Part shown: positions 8,053-17,276 of the stretch, piece after piece
Layout of the letters: each line of letters opens with the position of its first letter
Position numbering within the stretch: the first letter of the stretch is position 1
Source of the DNA: Sphingomonas sp. Leaf339
GTDB taxonomy: Bacteria; Pseudomonadota; Alphaproteobacteria; Sphingomonadales; Sphingomonadaceae
NCBI RefSeq assembly: GCF_001426195.1
Contig: NZ_LMRS01000023.1
Location: 186,001 to 250,000 of the forward strand
Direction of reading: 5' to 3'
Length of the DNA stretch: 64,000 nt
Notes under the pieces: generated by a model
What the model was told of the DNA's origin: nothing
The model's input: only the letters and a program-made list of their open reading frames with translations
The model's database searches: none
Position numbers and translations under genes: made by a program

Positions 8053-9464
8053 CGCAGGCGCTCCTTCATCGCGCGGGGTTCCCAGTGTTCCGGATCGTCG
8101 GCGCGGGTCTTCGCAAAGCCCTGCTTGCGCCAGCCGTCGCCGCCACTGGCGATACCGTCATAGCCGATCCGTGCCATCGTCGCCGGATGTGCCAGCCAGA
8201 TACGGACGCCATCGGCGCGGACATCCTCGAACCACAGCGCCATCTGAGCGGGCGACAACGGGGCGTCCGGGGCGGCGGGGCAATCGCCATCCTCGATCCG
8301 CATCAACAGCGCGTCGCGTCGTTCGTCATCCAGTCCGGCAAATCCACCATCGCCCGCCGCCCGGTCGAGCGTGTCGAGACCCGCCCGATACGCATCGGCA
8401 TCGGCCGGCAGGTCGGCAAAGCGCCAGCCATCGCCCTCACCCGCATGCAACCGCGCATCGATCCGCGCCGCGAGATCGATCGCACCGTCCTCCTGCGGGA
8501 TCACTCGCGTCATGACTGCGCGGAGCGTGGCCAACTGCCAGTTTGACAGGACCTGCGGCACATAATCTACCGGATCCGGGTGCGCGCGATCGGTCAGGAT
8601 CGCGCGTGTCCTCGCACTGACCCGGTCATACGCGATCAGGCGCGCGAAATGCGACGGGATCGTCGGTTGCGTCGCCATCGCTGTCGCGACGTGCTGGCGA
8701 ATCAAATCGGCCACCGCCGCCGGCTTTTCCAGCGGCATCAGGTGTGCGGCACCATCAATAACCGCGATGTGGGGTTGTTTATAATGCGGCGCATTCAGCC
8801 GCCGCTGATTGGCCTCGCCCAGATCGCCATCCTCTGATCCCGCGACGATCAGCGCGGGGACGTGAAGGACCCCGATCCGGCTCGACCAATCCTCGCGGCT
8901 GCCGCGTTCCAGCCACGCGAGCCATGCGGCGGGATCGGAGCGGCGCACATCGGCGACCGCCGCCGCCATGACGGCTTCCTGCAGCGGCGCGGCAACGTTG
9001 TCGCTCACGAATTTCGTCGCCTCATCCTCGTTCAGCGGCCCCTTCGCGGCCCAGCCGATCATCGTCGCGCGGCGATCGTCGTCGATCGGCTCTGGCGAGG
9101 GCGGCGAGGCGGCGATCAGCACGACACCGACCAAGCCCGGCAATTCACCATGCGCCGATCGGGCGGCCAGGATCGTCGCGATCTTGCCGCCCATGCTGTG
9201 GCCGACGATCATCCACGGCCCGTCGATCCGCGCGCGGACGATCGCGGCGACATGATCGGCCATTTCCTCGACCGTGAAACCCGCATCGCCGGCCGCATCG
9301 CCGAAACCGGGCAGGTCGATCGCGATGCAGGCGAAGCCTGCCAGCCGGTCGACCACCGCATCGAACGAGCGGGCACTCGCCCCCAGCGCGTGCAGCAGCA
9401 CGATGACGGGCGCATTCTCCGTTCCACCGACCATGTTTCCGACCAAGACCGCCTCCGATGACAT
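8049..9464 (-). CDS. Fusion: alpha/beta hydrolase + gluconate 2-dehydrogenase subunit 3-like domain
   Basis: The 471-residue product joins two families. Residues about 15-260 are an alpha/beta hydrolase: LLHALGASARSF (oxyanion region), a GHSMGG nucleophile elbow with Ser near residue 90, an acidic residue in AGSEDGD and a His in DGAAHLMPLEKP, so the catalytic triad looks complete. Residues about 290-471 (from VLSNWQLATLRAVMTRVIPQEDG) match the gluconate 2-dehydrogenase subunit 3 family, the small partner of GMC dehydrogenases. The next gene, overlapped by 4 bases, is just such a GMC dehydrogenase, so the C-terminal half very likely docks on it. Subunit 3 proteins usually carry a Tat signal; none is seen here. 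The start at ATG 9464 follows GGGGG; a GTG at 9485 is possible. One open frame runs through the junction, so this is a real fusion in the given sequence. Confidence 0.85.
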   Translation of the reverse strand: MSSEAVLVGNMVGGTENAPVIVLLHALGASARSFDAVVDRLAGFACIAIDLPGFGDAAGDAGFTVEEMADHVAAIVRARIDGPWMIVGHSMGGKIATILAARSAHGELPGLVGVVLIAASPPSPEPIDDDRRATMIGWAAKGPLNEDEATKFVSDNVAAPLQEAVMAAAVADVRRSDPAAWLAWLERGSREDWSSRIGVLHVPALIVAGSEDGDLGEANQRRLNAPHYKQPHIAVIDGAAHLMPLEKPAAVADLIRQHVATAMATQPTIPSHFARLIAYDRVSARTRAILTDRAHPDPVDYVPQVLSNWQLATLRAVMTRVIPQEDGAIDLAARIDARLHAGEGDGWRFADLPADADAYRAGLDTLDRAAGDGGFAGLDDERRDALLMRIEDGDCPAAPDAPLSPAQMALWFEDVRADGVRIWLAHPATMARIGYDGIASGGDGWRKQGFAKTRADDPEHWEPRAMKERLR

Positions 9465-9549
9465 CGCCCCCGTAACGACGGCCACCGGCTTCGGTGCCGT
9501 GGCTCGGCCGTTAGATGATGAAAAGATAACCTGTGTTCAGTCGCACGGG

Positions 9550-10002
9550 TCAGATCGGCAGGTGCGTCGTCGCCTTCACCTCCTCCAGCACCGCATAGGT
9601 CCGCGTCTCGCGGATGCCGGGCAGATCGACCAGCGTCGATCCAAGGAACACGCGATAGGCGGCCATGTCGGCGACGCGCACCTTCAACAGATAATCGAAC
9701 CCGCCCGCGACCATATGGCATTCCAGCACCTCGGGCAGCCGTTCGACATGCGCGGCAAAGGCGGCGAACACGTCGTCCGATGTCCGGTCGAGCAGCACCT
9801 CGACAAAGATCATCAGCGCGCGGCCCAGCTTCACCGGATCGAGCAGCGCAGTATAGCCGACGATATACCCGCTGGCGCGCAACCGCTTCACCCGGTCGAA
9901 ACACGCGGCGGGCGACAGGCCGCACCGGGTGGCCAGCGCCTGATTGGTGATCCGCCCGTCGTCCTGCAACGCGCGGAGCAGCTTGCGATCCATCGCATCC
10001 AT
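9550..10002 (-). CDS. Lrp/AsnC-family regulator, probable PutR-like activator of putA
   Basis: From ATG 10002 the protein has 150 residues: an N-terminal AsnC-type helix-turn-helix (DRKLLRALQDDGRITNQALA ... LSPAACFDRVKRL) and a C-terminal ligand-binding RAM domain (GGFDYLLKVRVADMAAYRVFL). The start is chosen because the family begins right at the MD(x)MDRKLL stretch and GAAGGA stands 10 bases upstream; earlier in-frame ATGs would add unrelated residues. It is divergent from putA with 125 bases between starts. In Rhodobacter and Agrobacterium an Lrp-like PutR gene divergent to putA activates it in response to proline, so the same role is inferred here. Confidence 0.88.
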   Translation of the reverse strand: MDAMDRKLLRALQDDGRITNQALATRCGLSPAACFDRVKRLRASGYIVGYTALLDPVKLGRALMIFVEVLLDRTSDDVFAAFAAHVERLPEVLECHMVAGGFDYLLKVRVADMAAYRVFLGSTLVDLPGIRETRTYAVLEEVKATTHLPI

Positions 10003-10127
10003 CGCCTGAAGATCCTTCGGTCTATACCTTGTTTGAACCCGTTGCTTCGTCGGGAAGGACATAATCACAAAGCACCTCCGCCGGAAACCGGGATATAGGC
10101 GAACGATCACCTTATCGGATCATCGCC

Positions 10128-13100
10128 ATGCTTCGCACCTTTGACTGGGACCGCCTCGACACCACCAAATACCGTGAGGAGAGCGACACCGTCGCCGCCC
10201 TTCTCCGCGCCGTGCCGCTGAACACGGAGGACCGCGAAACCGTGTCGCGCCATGCCGTGACGCTGGTGCAGGCGGCCCGCGCCTCGACGAAGAAGCAGGG
10301 CGTGGTCGAGAGTTTCCTGCAGGAATTCTCGCTCGGCACCAAGGAAGGGCTGGCGTTGATGTGCCTGGCCGAGGCGCTGTTGCGCACCCCCGATGCCGAG
10401 ACGCGCGACCGGCTGATCGCGGAAAAGATCGGCGCGGCGGACTGGGCCAGCCATCTCGGCGGATCGGACAGTCTGTTCGTCAACGCATCGACGTGGGGCC
10501 TGATGCTGACCGGCAAGCTGATCGACGTCGATGACGAGGCGAAGCGCGATCTGGGCGGCTGGGTAAAGCGGCTGACGGCGCGGCTGGGCGAACCCGTCAT
10601 CCGCCAGGCGGTCGGCGCGGCGGTGCGGATGATGGGCGAACAGTTCGTGCTGGGCCGCACGATCGAGGATGCGTTGAACCGGGCGAGGAAGGATGGGTAT
10701 CTGTGCTCGTTCGACATGCTGGGCGAGGGCGCGCGCACCGCCGCCGACGCCGCGCGCTACGAAACGATCTATGCCGATGCGATTCAAGCGGTGGGCCGCG
10801 CCCGCGCACCGGGCCTGTCGCCCGAGGATGGCCACGGCGTATCGGTAAAGCTGTCGGCGCTCTGCCCCCGCTACGAAGCGGTGCAGGAAGCGCGTGTCTG
10901 GGACGAGCTCTATCCACGCGTGAAGCGCCTCGCGCTGATCGCCGCGCGCCACAACCTGAACTTCGCGATCGATGCGGAGGAGGCGGACCGCCTCGTCATC
11001 TCGCTACGCCTCGTCGATCGGCTGGCGCGCGAGGAGGAACTGGGCGACTGGACCGGCCTCGGCGTCGTGGTGCAGGCGTATCAGAAGCGCGGGCTGGCGG
11101 TGATCGAGGGGCTGGAGGCGCTGGCGCGCTCCACTGGCCGGCGGATCATGGTCCGCCTCGTCAAGGGCGCGTACTGGGACAGCGAGATCAAGCGCGCGCA
11201 GGTCGCCGGCCGGCCCGATTATCCCGTCTTCACGACGAAGCCCGCGACCGATCTTTCCTATCTTGTCTGCGCCGCCGCGCTGATCGAGGCGAGCCCGGCA
11301 CTTTATCCGCAATTCGCGACGCACAACGCCCACACGCTTGCCGCCGTCAGCCTGATGGCGACGCAGCGCGGGGTGCGGATCGAACACCAGCGGCTGCATG
11401 GCATGGGCGAGGCGCTGTACAAAGCAGCCGGCGGCAATTTGAGCCTACGCGCCTATGCGCCGGTCGGCGGGCATGAGGAACTGCTCCCCTATCTGGTTCG
11501 CCGTCTGCTGGAAAACGGTGCGAACACCAGCTTCGTCCACGCGCTGCTCGATGAGCGGGTGCCGGCCGAACTGGTGGTCGGCGATCCGATCGACACCGTC
11601 CGCGCGCAGCCCGATCGCCATCCGCGCATCCCGGTGCCGGCCGATATCTATGGCGCGGCGCGGGCCAATCCGGTCGGTCGCGATTACAGCCGCGACAGCG
11701 AGCGGGCGGTGGCGGCGCGCGCGGCGCAGGTCGGCGCGGCGGACACCATCGCCGCCGGCCCGATCGTCGGCGGCACGCTGCTCGCCGGCACGGGGCCGCG
11801 ACCGATGACCAGCCCGGTCGATCGCACGCAGTTGATCGGCGCGGTCAGCGACGCGACGGCCGCTGATATCGATCTCGCGGCCCGGCGGGCGACGGCCGCG
11901 CAGCCGGCATGGGATGCGCTGGGCGGTACCGCGCGCGGCCGGGTGCTGCGCGCGATGGCCGATGCGCTGGAGGCGAGCATGGATCGGCTGATCGCGCTGC
12001 TGTCGCGTGAGGCGGGCAAGACGCTGAACGACGGCGTCGCCGAGGTGCGCGAGGCGGTCGATTTCTGTCGGTACTATGCGCATCTCGCCGAAAAGCAGTT
12101 CGACGGCCTGCAACCGCTGACCGGCCCGGTCGGCGAGACCAATCATCTCGAACTGCGCGGGCGCGGCACGTTCGTGTGCATCAGCCCGTGGAATTTCCCG
12201 CTGGCGATCTTCACCGGCCAGATCGCCGCCGCGCTGGCGGCGGGCAATGCAGTGCTGGCGAAACCCGCCGAACAGACGCCGCTGATCGCCGCCGAAGCGG
12301 TGCGGCTGTTCCACAAGGCGGGCCTCGATCCCGACCTGCTCGCGCTGTTGCCCGGTGACGGCGCGACGGTCGGCGCGGCGCTGGTCGAGCATCCCGGCAT
12401 CGCCGGCGTCGCCTTCACCGGCGGCACCGAAACCGCCTGGTCGATCAATCGCGCGCTGGCCAATCGTCGCGGACCGATCCTGCCCTTCATCGCCGAGACC
12501 GGCGGCCTGAACGCGATGTTCGTCGATACGACCGCGCTGAAGGAGCAGGTGGTCGACGACGTCATCGTCTCGGCGATCGGTTCCGCCGGGCAGCGGTGCT
12601 CGGCGCTGCGCCTATTGTTCGTGCCCGAGGAATCGGCGGACGAATTGATCGCCACGCTGACCGGCGCGCTCGATGCGCTGGTGATCGGCGATCCCGCCGA
12701 CGCCGCCACCGATGTCGGGCCGGTGATCGATGCCGATGCGCTGGCGATGCTGGAGGAGCACCGGGCGCGGCTCAGCAGCGAGGCGACGATCCTCGCGCGG
12801 CTCGATCCGGGGGCATGGGGGCAGCGCGGCGATTTTTTCGGCCCGATCATCGCCGAAATCCCGCGCGCCGATTTCCTGGGCCAGGAGGTGTTCGGCCCGA
12901 TCCTGCACATCTATCGCTACAAGGCGGACGAGCTGGAGGCGATCGCGCAGGGGCTGGCCGATACCGGTTATGCGCTGACGCTGGGCATCCACAGCCGCAT
13001 CGAACGCTTCGCCGAACGCATCCGCGCGCTGGTCCCCGCCGGCAACGTGTACGTCAACCGCTCGATCATCGGCGCGGTCGTCGGCGTGCAGCCGTTCGGC

Positions 13101-13229
13101 GGCGAGGGATTGTCCGGCACCGGGCCAAAGGCGGGCGGCCCCCACGCCCTGCTCCGCTACGCGGTCGAACGCGCCGTCTCGGTCAACATCACCGCGCAGG
13201 GCGGCGATCCGGCGTTGTTGAACATCTGA
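10128..13229 (+). CDS. putA: Bifunctional proline dehydrogenase / L-glutamate gamma-semialdehyde dehydrogenase PutA
   Basis: The 1033-residue enzyme oxidises proline to glutamate in two steps. The N-terminal half holds a helical arm and the FAD-binding proline dehydrogenase barrel (GVSVKLSALCPRY, NFAIDAEEADRL, RLVKGAYWDSEIK, QRLHGMGEALYK). The C-terminal half is an aldehyde dehydrogenase with FAETGGLNAM-like IAETGGLNAM (general base Glu) and SAGQRCSALR (catalytic Cys), plus the CISPWNFPLAIF NAD-site block. There is no ribbon-helix-helix DNA-binding domain at the N-terminus and the length is below that of trifunctional PutA (about 1300), so it cannot repress itself, which fits control by the divergent Lrp gene. 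It is monocistronic: the next gene is on the opposite strand. Confidence 0.96.
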   Translation: MLRTFDWDRLDTTKYREESDTVAALLRAVPLNTEDRETVSRHAVTLVQAARASTKKQGVVESFLQEFSLGTKEGLALMCLAEALLRTPDAETRDRLIAEKIGAADWASHLGGSDSLFVNASTWGLMLTGKLIDVDDEAKRDLGGWVKRLTARLGEPVIRQAVGAAVRMMGEQFVLGRTIEDALNRARKDGYLCSFDMLGEGARTAADAARYETIYADAIQAVGRARAPGLSPEDGHGVSVKLSALCPRYEAVQEARVWDELYPRVKRLALIAARHNLNFAIDAEEADRLVISLRLVDRLAREEELGDWTGLGVVVQAYQKRGLAVIEGLEALARSTGRRIMVRLVKGAYWDSEIKRAQVAGRPDYPVFTTKPATDLSYLVCAAALIEASPALYPQFATHNAHTLAAVSLMATQRGVRIEHQRLHGMGEALYKAAGGNLSLRAYAPVGGHEELLPYLVRRLLENGANTSFVHALLDERVPAELVVGDPIDTVRAQPDRHPRIPVPADIYGAARANPVGRDYSRDSERAVAARAAQVGAADTIAAGPIVGGTLLAGTGPRPMTSPVDRTQLIGAVSDATAADIDLAARRATAAQPAWDALGGTARGRVLRAMADALEASMDRLIALLSREAGKTLNDGVAEVREAVDFCRYYAHLAEKQFDGLQPLTGPVGETNHLELRGRGTFVCISPWNFPLAIFTGQIAAALAAGNAVLAKPAEQTPLIAAEAVRLFHKAGLDPDLLALLPGDGATVGAALVEHPGIAGVAFTGGTETAWSINRALANRRGPILPFIAETGGLNAMFVDTTALKEQVVDDVIVSAIGSAGQRCSALRLLFVPEESADELIATLTGALDALVIGDPADAATDVGPVIDADALAMLEEHRARLSSEATILARLDPGAWGQRGDFFGPIIAEIPRADFLGQEVFGPILHIYRYKADELEAIAQGLADTGYALTLGIHSRIERFAERIRALVPAGNVYVNRSIIGAVVGVQPFGGEGLSGTGPKAGGPHALLRYAVERAVSVNITAQGGDPALLNI

Positions 13230-13280
13230 ACGGGGCGGGGGCCGCTTGCGTCGCCAGATAATGACCCGCTGTGTCTGAAC

Positions 13281-14686
13281 CTACAGCAGCGGGCTCATGA
13301 TCCGGGCGATGTTTTCCGGCAGATGGCGCCATCGCGGCCGCGCGCGCCATTGGTCTAGGCGAACCTCGTCGCTCGCCGCGATATAGCCCGCCTGGATCTG
13401 ATCCAGCCGGGCGATCTGCGCGGTATCGTGGAGGAGCAGGCTGACCTCCTCGTTCAACTGGAACGAGCGGAGATCGACGTTGCTCGATCCCAGGATGCCC
13501 AGCGTTCCGTCGATCCCGACATTCTTGGCGTGGAGCAGGAAATCGCGATAGCGGTGGATGCGCACGCCCGCGACCAGCAACTCCTCGAAATACGAACATT
13601 GCGCGAGATGGACGATCTGTTGATCCACCACCGCCGACACCACCAGATGCACCGCCACCCCGCGCGCGGCGGCGCAGCGCATGGCACCGATCACTGCCTC
13701 ATCGGGGACGAAATAGAGCGTGACGAGCACGACCCGATCGCATGCCCGGTGCAGTTGCCAGACGAGCAGCGTCTCGAACCCCTCCAGCGGAAAATCCGCC
13801 CCGCTCGGCAGCAGTTGCAACCGCGCATCGCCAGTCGGCGCGGGCACGGCGACGGGGGCCGGATCGACCGCGCCGCGTCCCTCGATCGTCCAGTCGCCGG
13901 CCACGACGGCGGCCATCGCGGCGACGATCGGCCCGGTCGTGCGCGCGACCAGTTCGCGGTTGACGAAGCCGGGGCGGAAATCCTTGGCGACCAGATTCTG
14001 CGATCCGGCATAACCGATCGCGCCATCGATCACGAACAGCTTGCGATGGTTGCGCATGTCGGCGCGGCGTGGCGGCGCAGCAGATGCGCGGGCAACGCCT
14101 CGCGCACCGCCGTGCCCGTGTCGCGGAGCAGGCGCAGCGTGCCGCGTCGCCACTTGTGTGAACCGACCGGATCGAACACCACCCGGCACCGCACCCCGCG
14201 CGCGGTCGCCCGCGCCAGCGCCGCCGCCACGCGCTGTCCCACCGCATCGTCGGCAAAGATATAAACCAGTAGATCGACCTGCGACCGCGCACCGTCGATA
14301 TCGGCGACCAGCCGGTCGATCACCGCATCGTAATCGTCGATCAGTTCGATGTCGTTGCCGCCGACACAGGGCAGCCGACCCAGCGTATGCGCAAAGGCCG
14401 CGGTCGCGCCACCGTCGCCGCCAGCCTCGCGCGTCAGCATGGCACCGACATCGGCGAAAAACGGTCTGAGCGTCCGCCAGCGTCGTTCCCGTGCCGCCGG
14501 AAAACCGGGCCGGCCGATGATGAGATACAACAGTAGCCCACCGACCGGAAAGATGAACAGCAGCAACAGCCAGCTCGCCGCCGCCGCTGGCGACCGCCGC
14601 AACGGCACCACCGTCAGCGCGCCCAGCCGGATCAGCCATTCGGCCACGAACCAGATGGTCTGCACATCGGGATGGTCCGCCAGCAT
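13281..14686 (-). pseudogene. Cardiolipin synthase (PLD family), split by an apparent frameshift
   Basis: Read from ATG 14686, the first about 205 codons encode a normal N-terminus: two membrane helices of the PLDc_N type (VAEWLIRLGALTVVPL; WLLLLFIFPVGGLLLYLII) and the VDLLVYIFADDAVG block. That frame then loses homology at about 14050-14085 and ends at 14030. The remainder, with both HKD motifs (HRKLFVID; HAKNVGID) and the matching GSQN / GSSN motifs, continues in another frame to 13281. The junction lies in the GC-rich run around GCCGCGCCGACATG, and one missing base or two extra would restore a full-length protein of about 467 residues. It may be a real inactivation or a sequencing error. 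An intact PLD-family gene at 47968 could supply a related activity. Confidence 0.75.
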
Positions 14687-14785
14687 CCGCCATTACTAAC
14701 GCGGACCGGCCTGCAGACCAGCCTTTCGGCGAATACGGCCCCGAAAACTGGTATCGCCTGTTATCGTCGTCATCAGGAGATACAT

Positions 14786-15004
14786 ATGCGTTTCGTACAG
14801 ATCGATATTCTGCCATCGGGCAAAGCGCTGGTCGACATCGACAAGCTGTCCCACGCCGTCCCGCAGGACGGTGGCAGCCGGCTGTTCCTCGGTGCCCAGC
14901 ACCTCGACGTCCCCCATACGCTGGCGGAACTGGAGAATGTGCTCGCCGGCCGCGATCGCGACGATGCCGGCGAACGCAGCATGGCCGGCTTCAGCATGGG
15001 TTAA
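14786..15004 (+). CDS. Small conserved-looking protein, function unknown
   Basis: The 72-residue protein (MRFVQIDILPSGKALVDID ...) is not recognised. It has no signal peptide, membrane segment or cysteine. Support for it being real: AGGAGA ends 5 bases before the ATG, codon use follows the high-GC third-position pattern, and it fills the gap between the divergent cls end and the lactonase gene. Its stop TAA overlaps the stop of the opposite-strand lactonase gene in the palindrome TTAA (15001-15004). The C-terminus (LAGRDRDDAGERSMAGF) is charged. Confidence 0.55.
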   Translation: MRFVQIDILPSGKALVDIDKLSHAVPQDGGSRLFLGAQHLDVPHTLAELENVLAGRDRDDAGERSMAGFSMG

Positions 15005-16044
15005 ACGCGAAAGGCGAACGCGGCGCCGGGGATCGGCAACGACACCCCCGTCGGCCCCAGCCGGCCATCCGCCGCGATCGTCAGCATCGTCAGCGTGCCA
15101 TCCCGCTCGTTCGCCACCACGATCAGCCGATGATCCTCGATCAGCAGGAAAAACCGCGGCGACGCCCCGCCCACCGGGACATGCTGGATCGGCGTCGGCA
15201 TCCCGTCCGCGTCCAGCGCGAAGACGGTGATGCTGTCATGCCCGCGGTTCGACACGTAAAGGCGCGTGCCCGCTCGATCGACCGCGACATGCGCGACGGC
15301 GCTTTCCCCGACCCATCCGTCCGGCAACGTCGATACTGTCCGCCGCTCGTGAAAGGCACCCTCTGCGGCGGCCAGCACCGTCAGGCTGTTCGCCAGTTCG
15401 CTGGCCAGATAGGCGATGCCCCCGATCCGGGGATGGATCGCCAGATGGCGTGGTCCGGCACCCGGCGCCGCTGCGAAGGCGATCGCCGGTGGACCCATCA
15501 CGCCCTGCCGATCGATCGGAAACGCCAGCACCTGATCGGTGCCGAGGTCGGTCTGGTACAGCCACCGGCCATCCGCGCCGAAGCCGACCCAATGCGCGTG
15601 CGGCCCCTCCTGCCGCTGGGCATTCGGTCCCGACCCCCGATGGACATGGGTTTGCACGTCACCGATCGGCAAACCGTCGCGCACGTTCAGCCGGAACAGC
15701 GACACGCTCCCGCTTCCGTAATTCGCCACCGCGAGCAAGGTCTGATCGTCGTTCAGCGCCAGATGGCACGGCGCCGTCCCGCGCGCATCGATGGTCGTTA
15801 TCCGGACCCATCCGCGACCATCATGAGAGAAGACGCCGATCGTCCCCGCATGTTCGTCGATGATATAATGCAGGCCATGGCGCGACGCATGGACCCCGAA
15901 CGACGCATTGGGCGCGTCGGCGAACGCATCTCCCACCACCCATGCGCCATCGATCAGACGCACGTCATACAATCCGCGCCCGCCGACATCCGACCACGTG
16001 CCGACGACAAGATGCAGGGCGGTTTCAATCATGGCATCGCCCAT
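15001..16044 (-). CDS. Lactonase family protein (seven-bladed propeller, Pgl/YbhE type)
   Basis: The 347-residue protein matches the 6-phosphogluconolactonase/carboxy-cis,cis-muconate cyclase propeller family. It has an N-terminal VVGTWSDVGGRGLYDVRL strand, repeated blades such as NDDQTLLAVANYGSGSVSLF and AGTRLYVSNRGHDSITVF, and the GPHAHWVGF block, whose His residues lie in the active-site tunnel of Pgl. Members hydrolyse 6-phosphogluconolactone or act on aromatic lactones; the substrate cannot be fixed from sequence. No clear signal peptide. ATG codons at 16044 and 16032 are both possible starts. Its 3' end overlaps the small gene on the other strand by 4 bases. Confidence 0.82.
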   Translation of the reverse strand: MGDAMIETALHLVVGTWSDVGGRGLYDVRLIDGAWVVGDAFADAPNASFGVHASRHGLHYIIDEHAGTIGVFSHDGRGWVRITTIDARGTAPCHLALNDDQTLLAVANYGSGSVSLFRLNVRDGLPIGDVQTHVHRGSGPNAQRQEGPHAHWVGFGADGRWLYQTDLGTDQVLAFPIDRQGVMGPPAIAFAAAPGAGPRHLAIHPRIGGIAYLASELANSLTVLAAAEGAFHERRTVSTLPDGWVGESAVAHVAVDRAGTRLYVSNRGHDSITVFALDADGMPTPIQHVPVGGASPRFFLLIEDHRLIVVANERDGTLTMLTIAADGRLGPTGVSLPIPGAAFAFRV

Positions 16045-16121
16045 AGACGCTGATGACGTCGGGTTGAATCATCATTGCATGACGGCTTGGCGGCACGCCC
16101 GATCCGGCGCAGACTGCGGCG

Positions 16122-17225
16122 ATGCTGTCTTTCCTGTTGTTCATGCTCGCCCAAGCGGCCCCAGCGCCCGCCCAGACGCCGCCGCTGACCGCCGCGACCT
16201 CGCCCGCGCCGCCCGCGGCCCGGTGGCCCACCCGCGACGGCCGCTACGATATCCGCGACTTCCGCTTCCGCTCGGGCGAGACGATGCCCGACCTGCGCAT
16301 CGGCTACACCATGCTGGGGCAGCCGCATCGCGATGCACGTGGTGAGATCGACAATGCGGTGATGGTCCTCCACGGCACCGGCGGCACCGGCCGCCAATTC
16401 CTCAGCCCGCAGTTCGCCGACGAACTGTACGGCCCCGGCCAGCCGCTCGATATTCGCCGCTACTGGATCATCCTGCCCGACGGTATCGGTCACGGACAAT
16501 CGTCGAAGCCCTCTGACGGCCTCCACATGCGCTTCCCGCATTATGATTATGACGACATGGTCGATGCGCAGTATCGGCTGCTGCGTGACGGACTGGGCAT
16601 CCGCCGGATGCAGCTCATCATGGGCACGTCGATGGGCTGCATGCACGGTCTGGTCTGGGGCGAGACGCATCCCGATTTCGTCCGCGCATTGATGCCGCTG
16701 GCCTGCGAGCCGGTCGAGATCGCCGGGCTGAACCGCATGTGGCGGCAACTGGCGATCGACGGGATCAAGGCTGATCCCGCCTGGGCCGGCGGCGAGTATC
16801 GCACACCGCCCGTGCAGGGCCTGCGCACCGCCGCCAGCCTGTTGTTCGTCGCGGGTGCCGCGCCGCTCTATTTCCAGGCGCAGTATCCCACCCGCGACGC
16901 CGCCGCCGCCTTCGCGCAACAACGCGTCGCCACCTCGATCGCGCAGACCGATGCCAACGACCTGATCTATCAGATCGAGGCTTCGCGTACCTATTCACCC
17001 TGGGCGCGGCTAGAGGCGATCACGACGCCGACGATGTGGATCAATTCCGCCGACGACTTCATCAACCCGCGCCAGCTCGACCTGCCACAGCGCGCCGTCG
17101 CTCGCATGAAAGACGCGCGGTTCCGGCAGATACCGGAGAGCGATGATACGCGCGGCCACGGCACCCACACCGCCGCCCGGTTCTGGAAACAGGATCTGGT
17201 CGATCTGCTGCAGCGGACGAAATAA
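16122..17225 (+). CDS. Alpha/beta hydrolase, MetX-like (homoserine O-acetyltransferase fold), secreted
   Basis: The 367-residue protein starts with a hydrophobic stretch (MLSFLLFMLAQAAPAPAQ) that looks like a signal peptide, unlike cytoplasmic MetX. It then follows the homoserine acetyltransferase-like hydrolase pattern: AVMVLHGTGGTG (oxyanion), ILPDGIGHGQSSKP, the nucleophile elbow GTSMGCMHG, and near the C-terminus a His in RGHGTH. The conserved RMQLIMGTSMG block is typical of this family. Given the signal peptide and no methionine genes nearby, an extracytoplasmic hydrolase or acyltransferase is more likely than a methionine biosynthetic role. It is not clearly in an operon: the next gene starts 51 bases downstream on the same strand. 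Confidence 0.82.
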   Translation: MLSFLLFMLAQAAPAPAQTPPLTAATSPAPPAARWPTRDGRYDIRDFRFRSGETMPDLRIGYTMLGQPHRDARGEIDNAVMVLHGTGGTGRQFLSPQFADELYGPGQPLDIRRYWIILPDGIGHGQSSKPSDGLHMRFPHYDYDDMVDAQYRLLRDGLGIRRMQLIMGTSMGCMHGLVWGETHPDFVRALMPLACEPVEIAGLNRMWRQLAIDGIKADPAWAGGEYRTPPVQGLRTAASLLFVAGAAPLYFQAQYPTRDAAAAFAQQRVATSIAQTDANDLIYQIEASRTYSPWARLEAITTPTMWINSADDFINPRQLDLPQRAVARMKDARFRQIPESDDTRGHGTHTAARFWKQDLVDLLQRTK

Positions 17226-17276
17226 GGCGTAAGCGGCGGCGCTTGCCGTGATCGACGGTTCCGGTATCGTGGCGTC

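Noticed and set aside
14687..14816. Upstream extension of the longer cls frame to 14816
   Set aside because: The N-terminal half of that frame has no homology; the real N-terminus is in the other frame starting at 14686.
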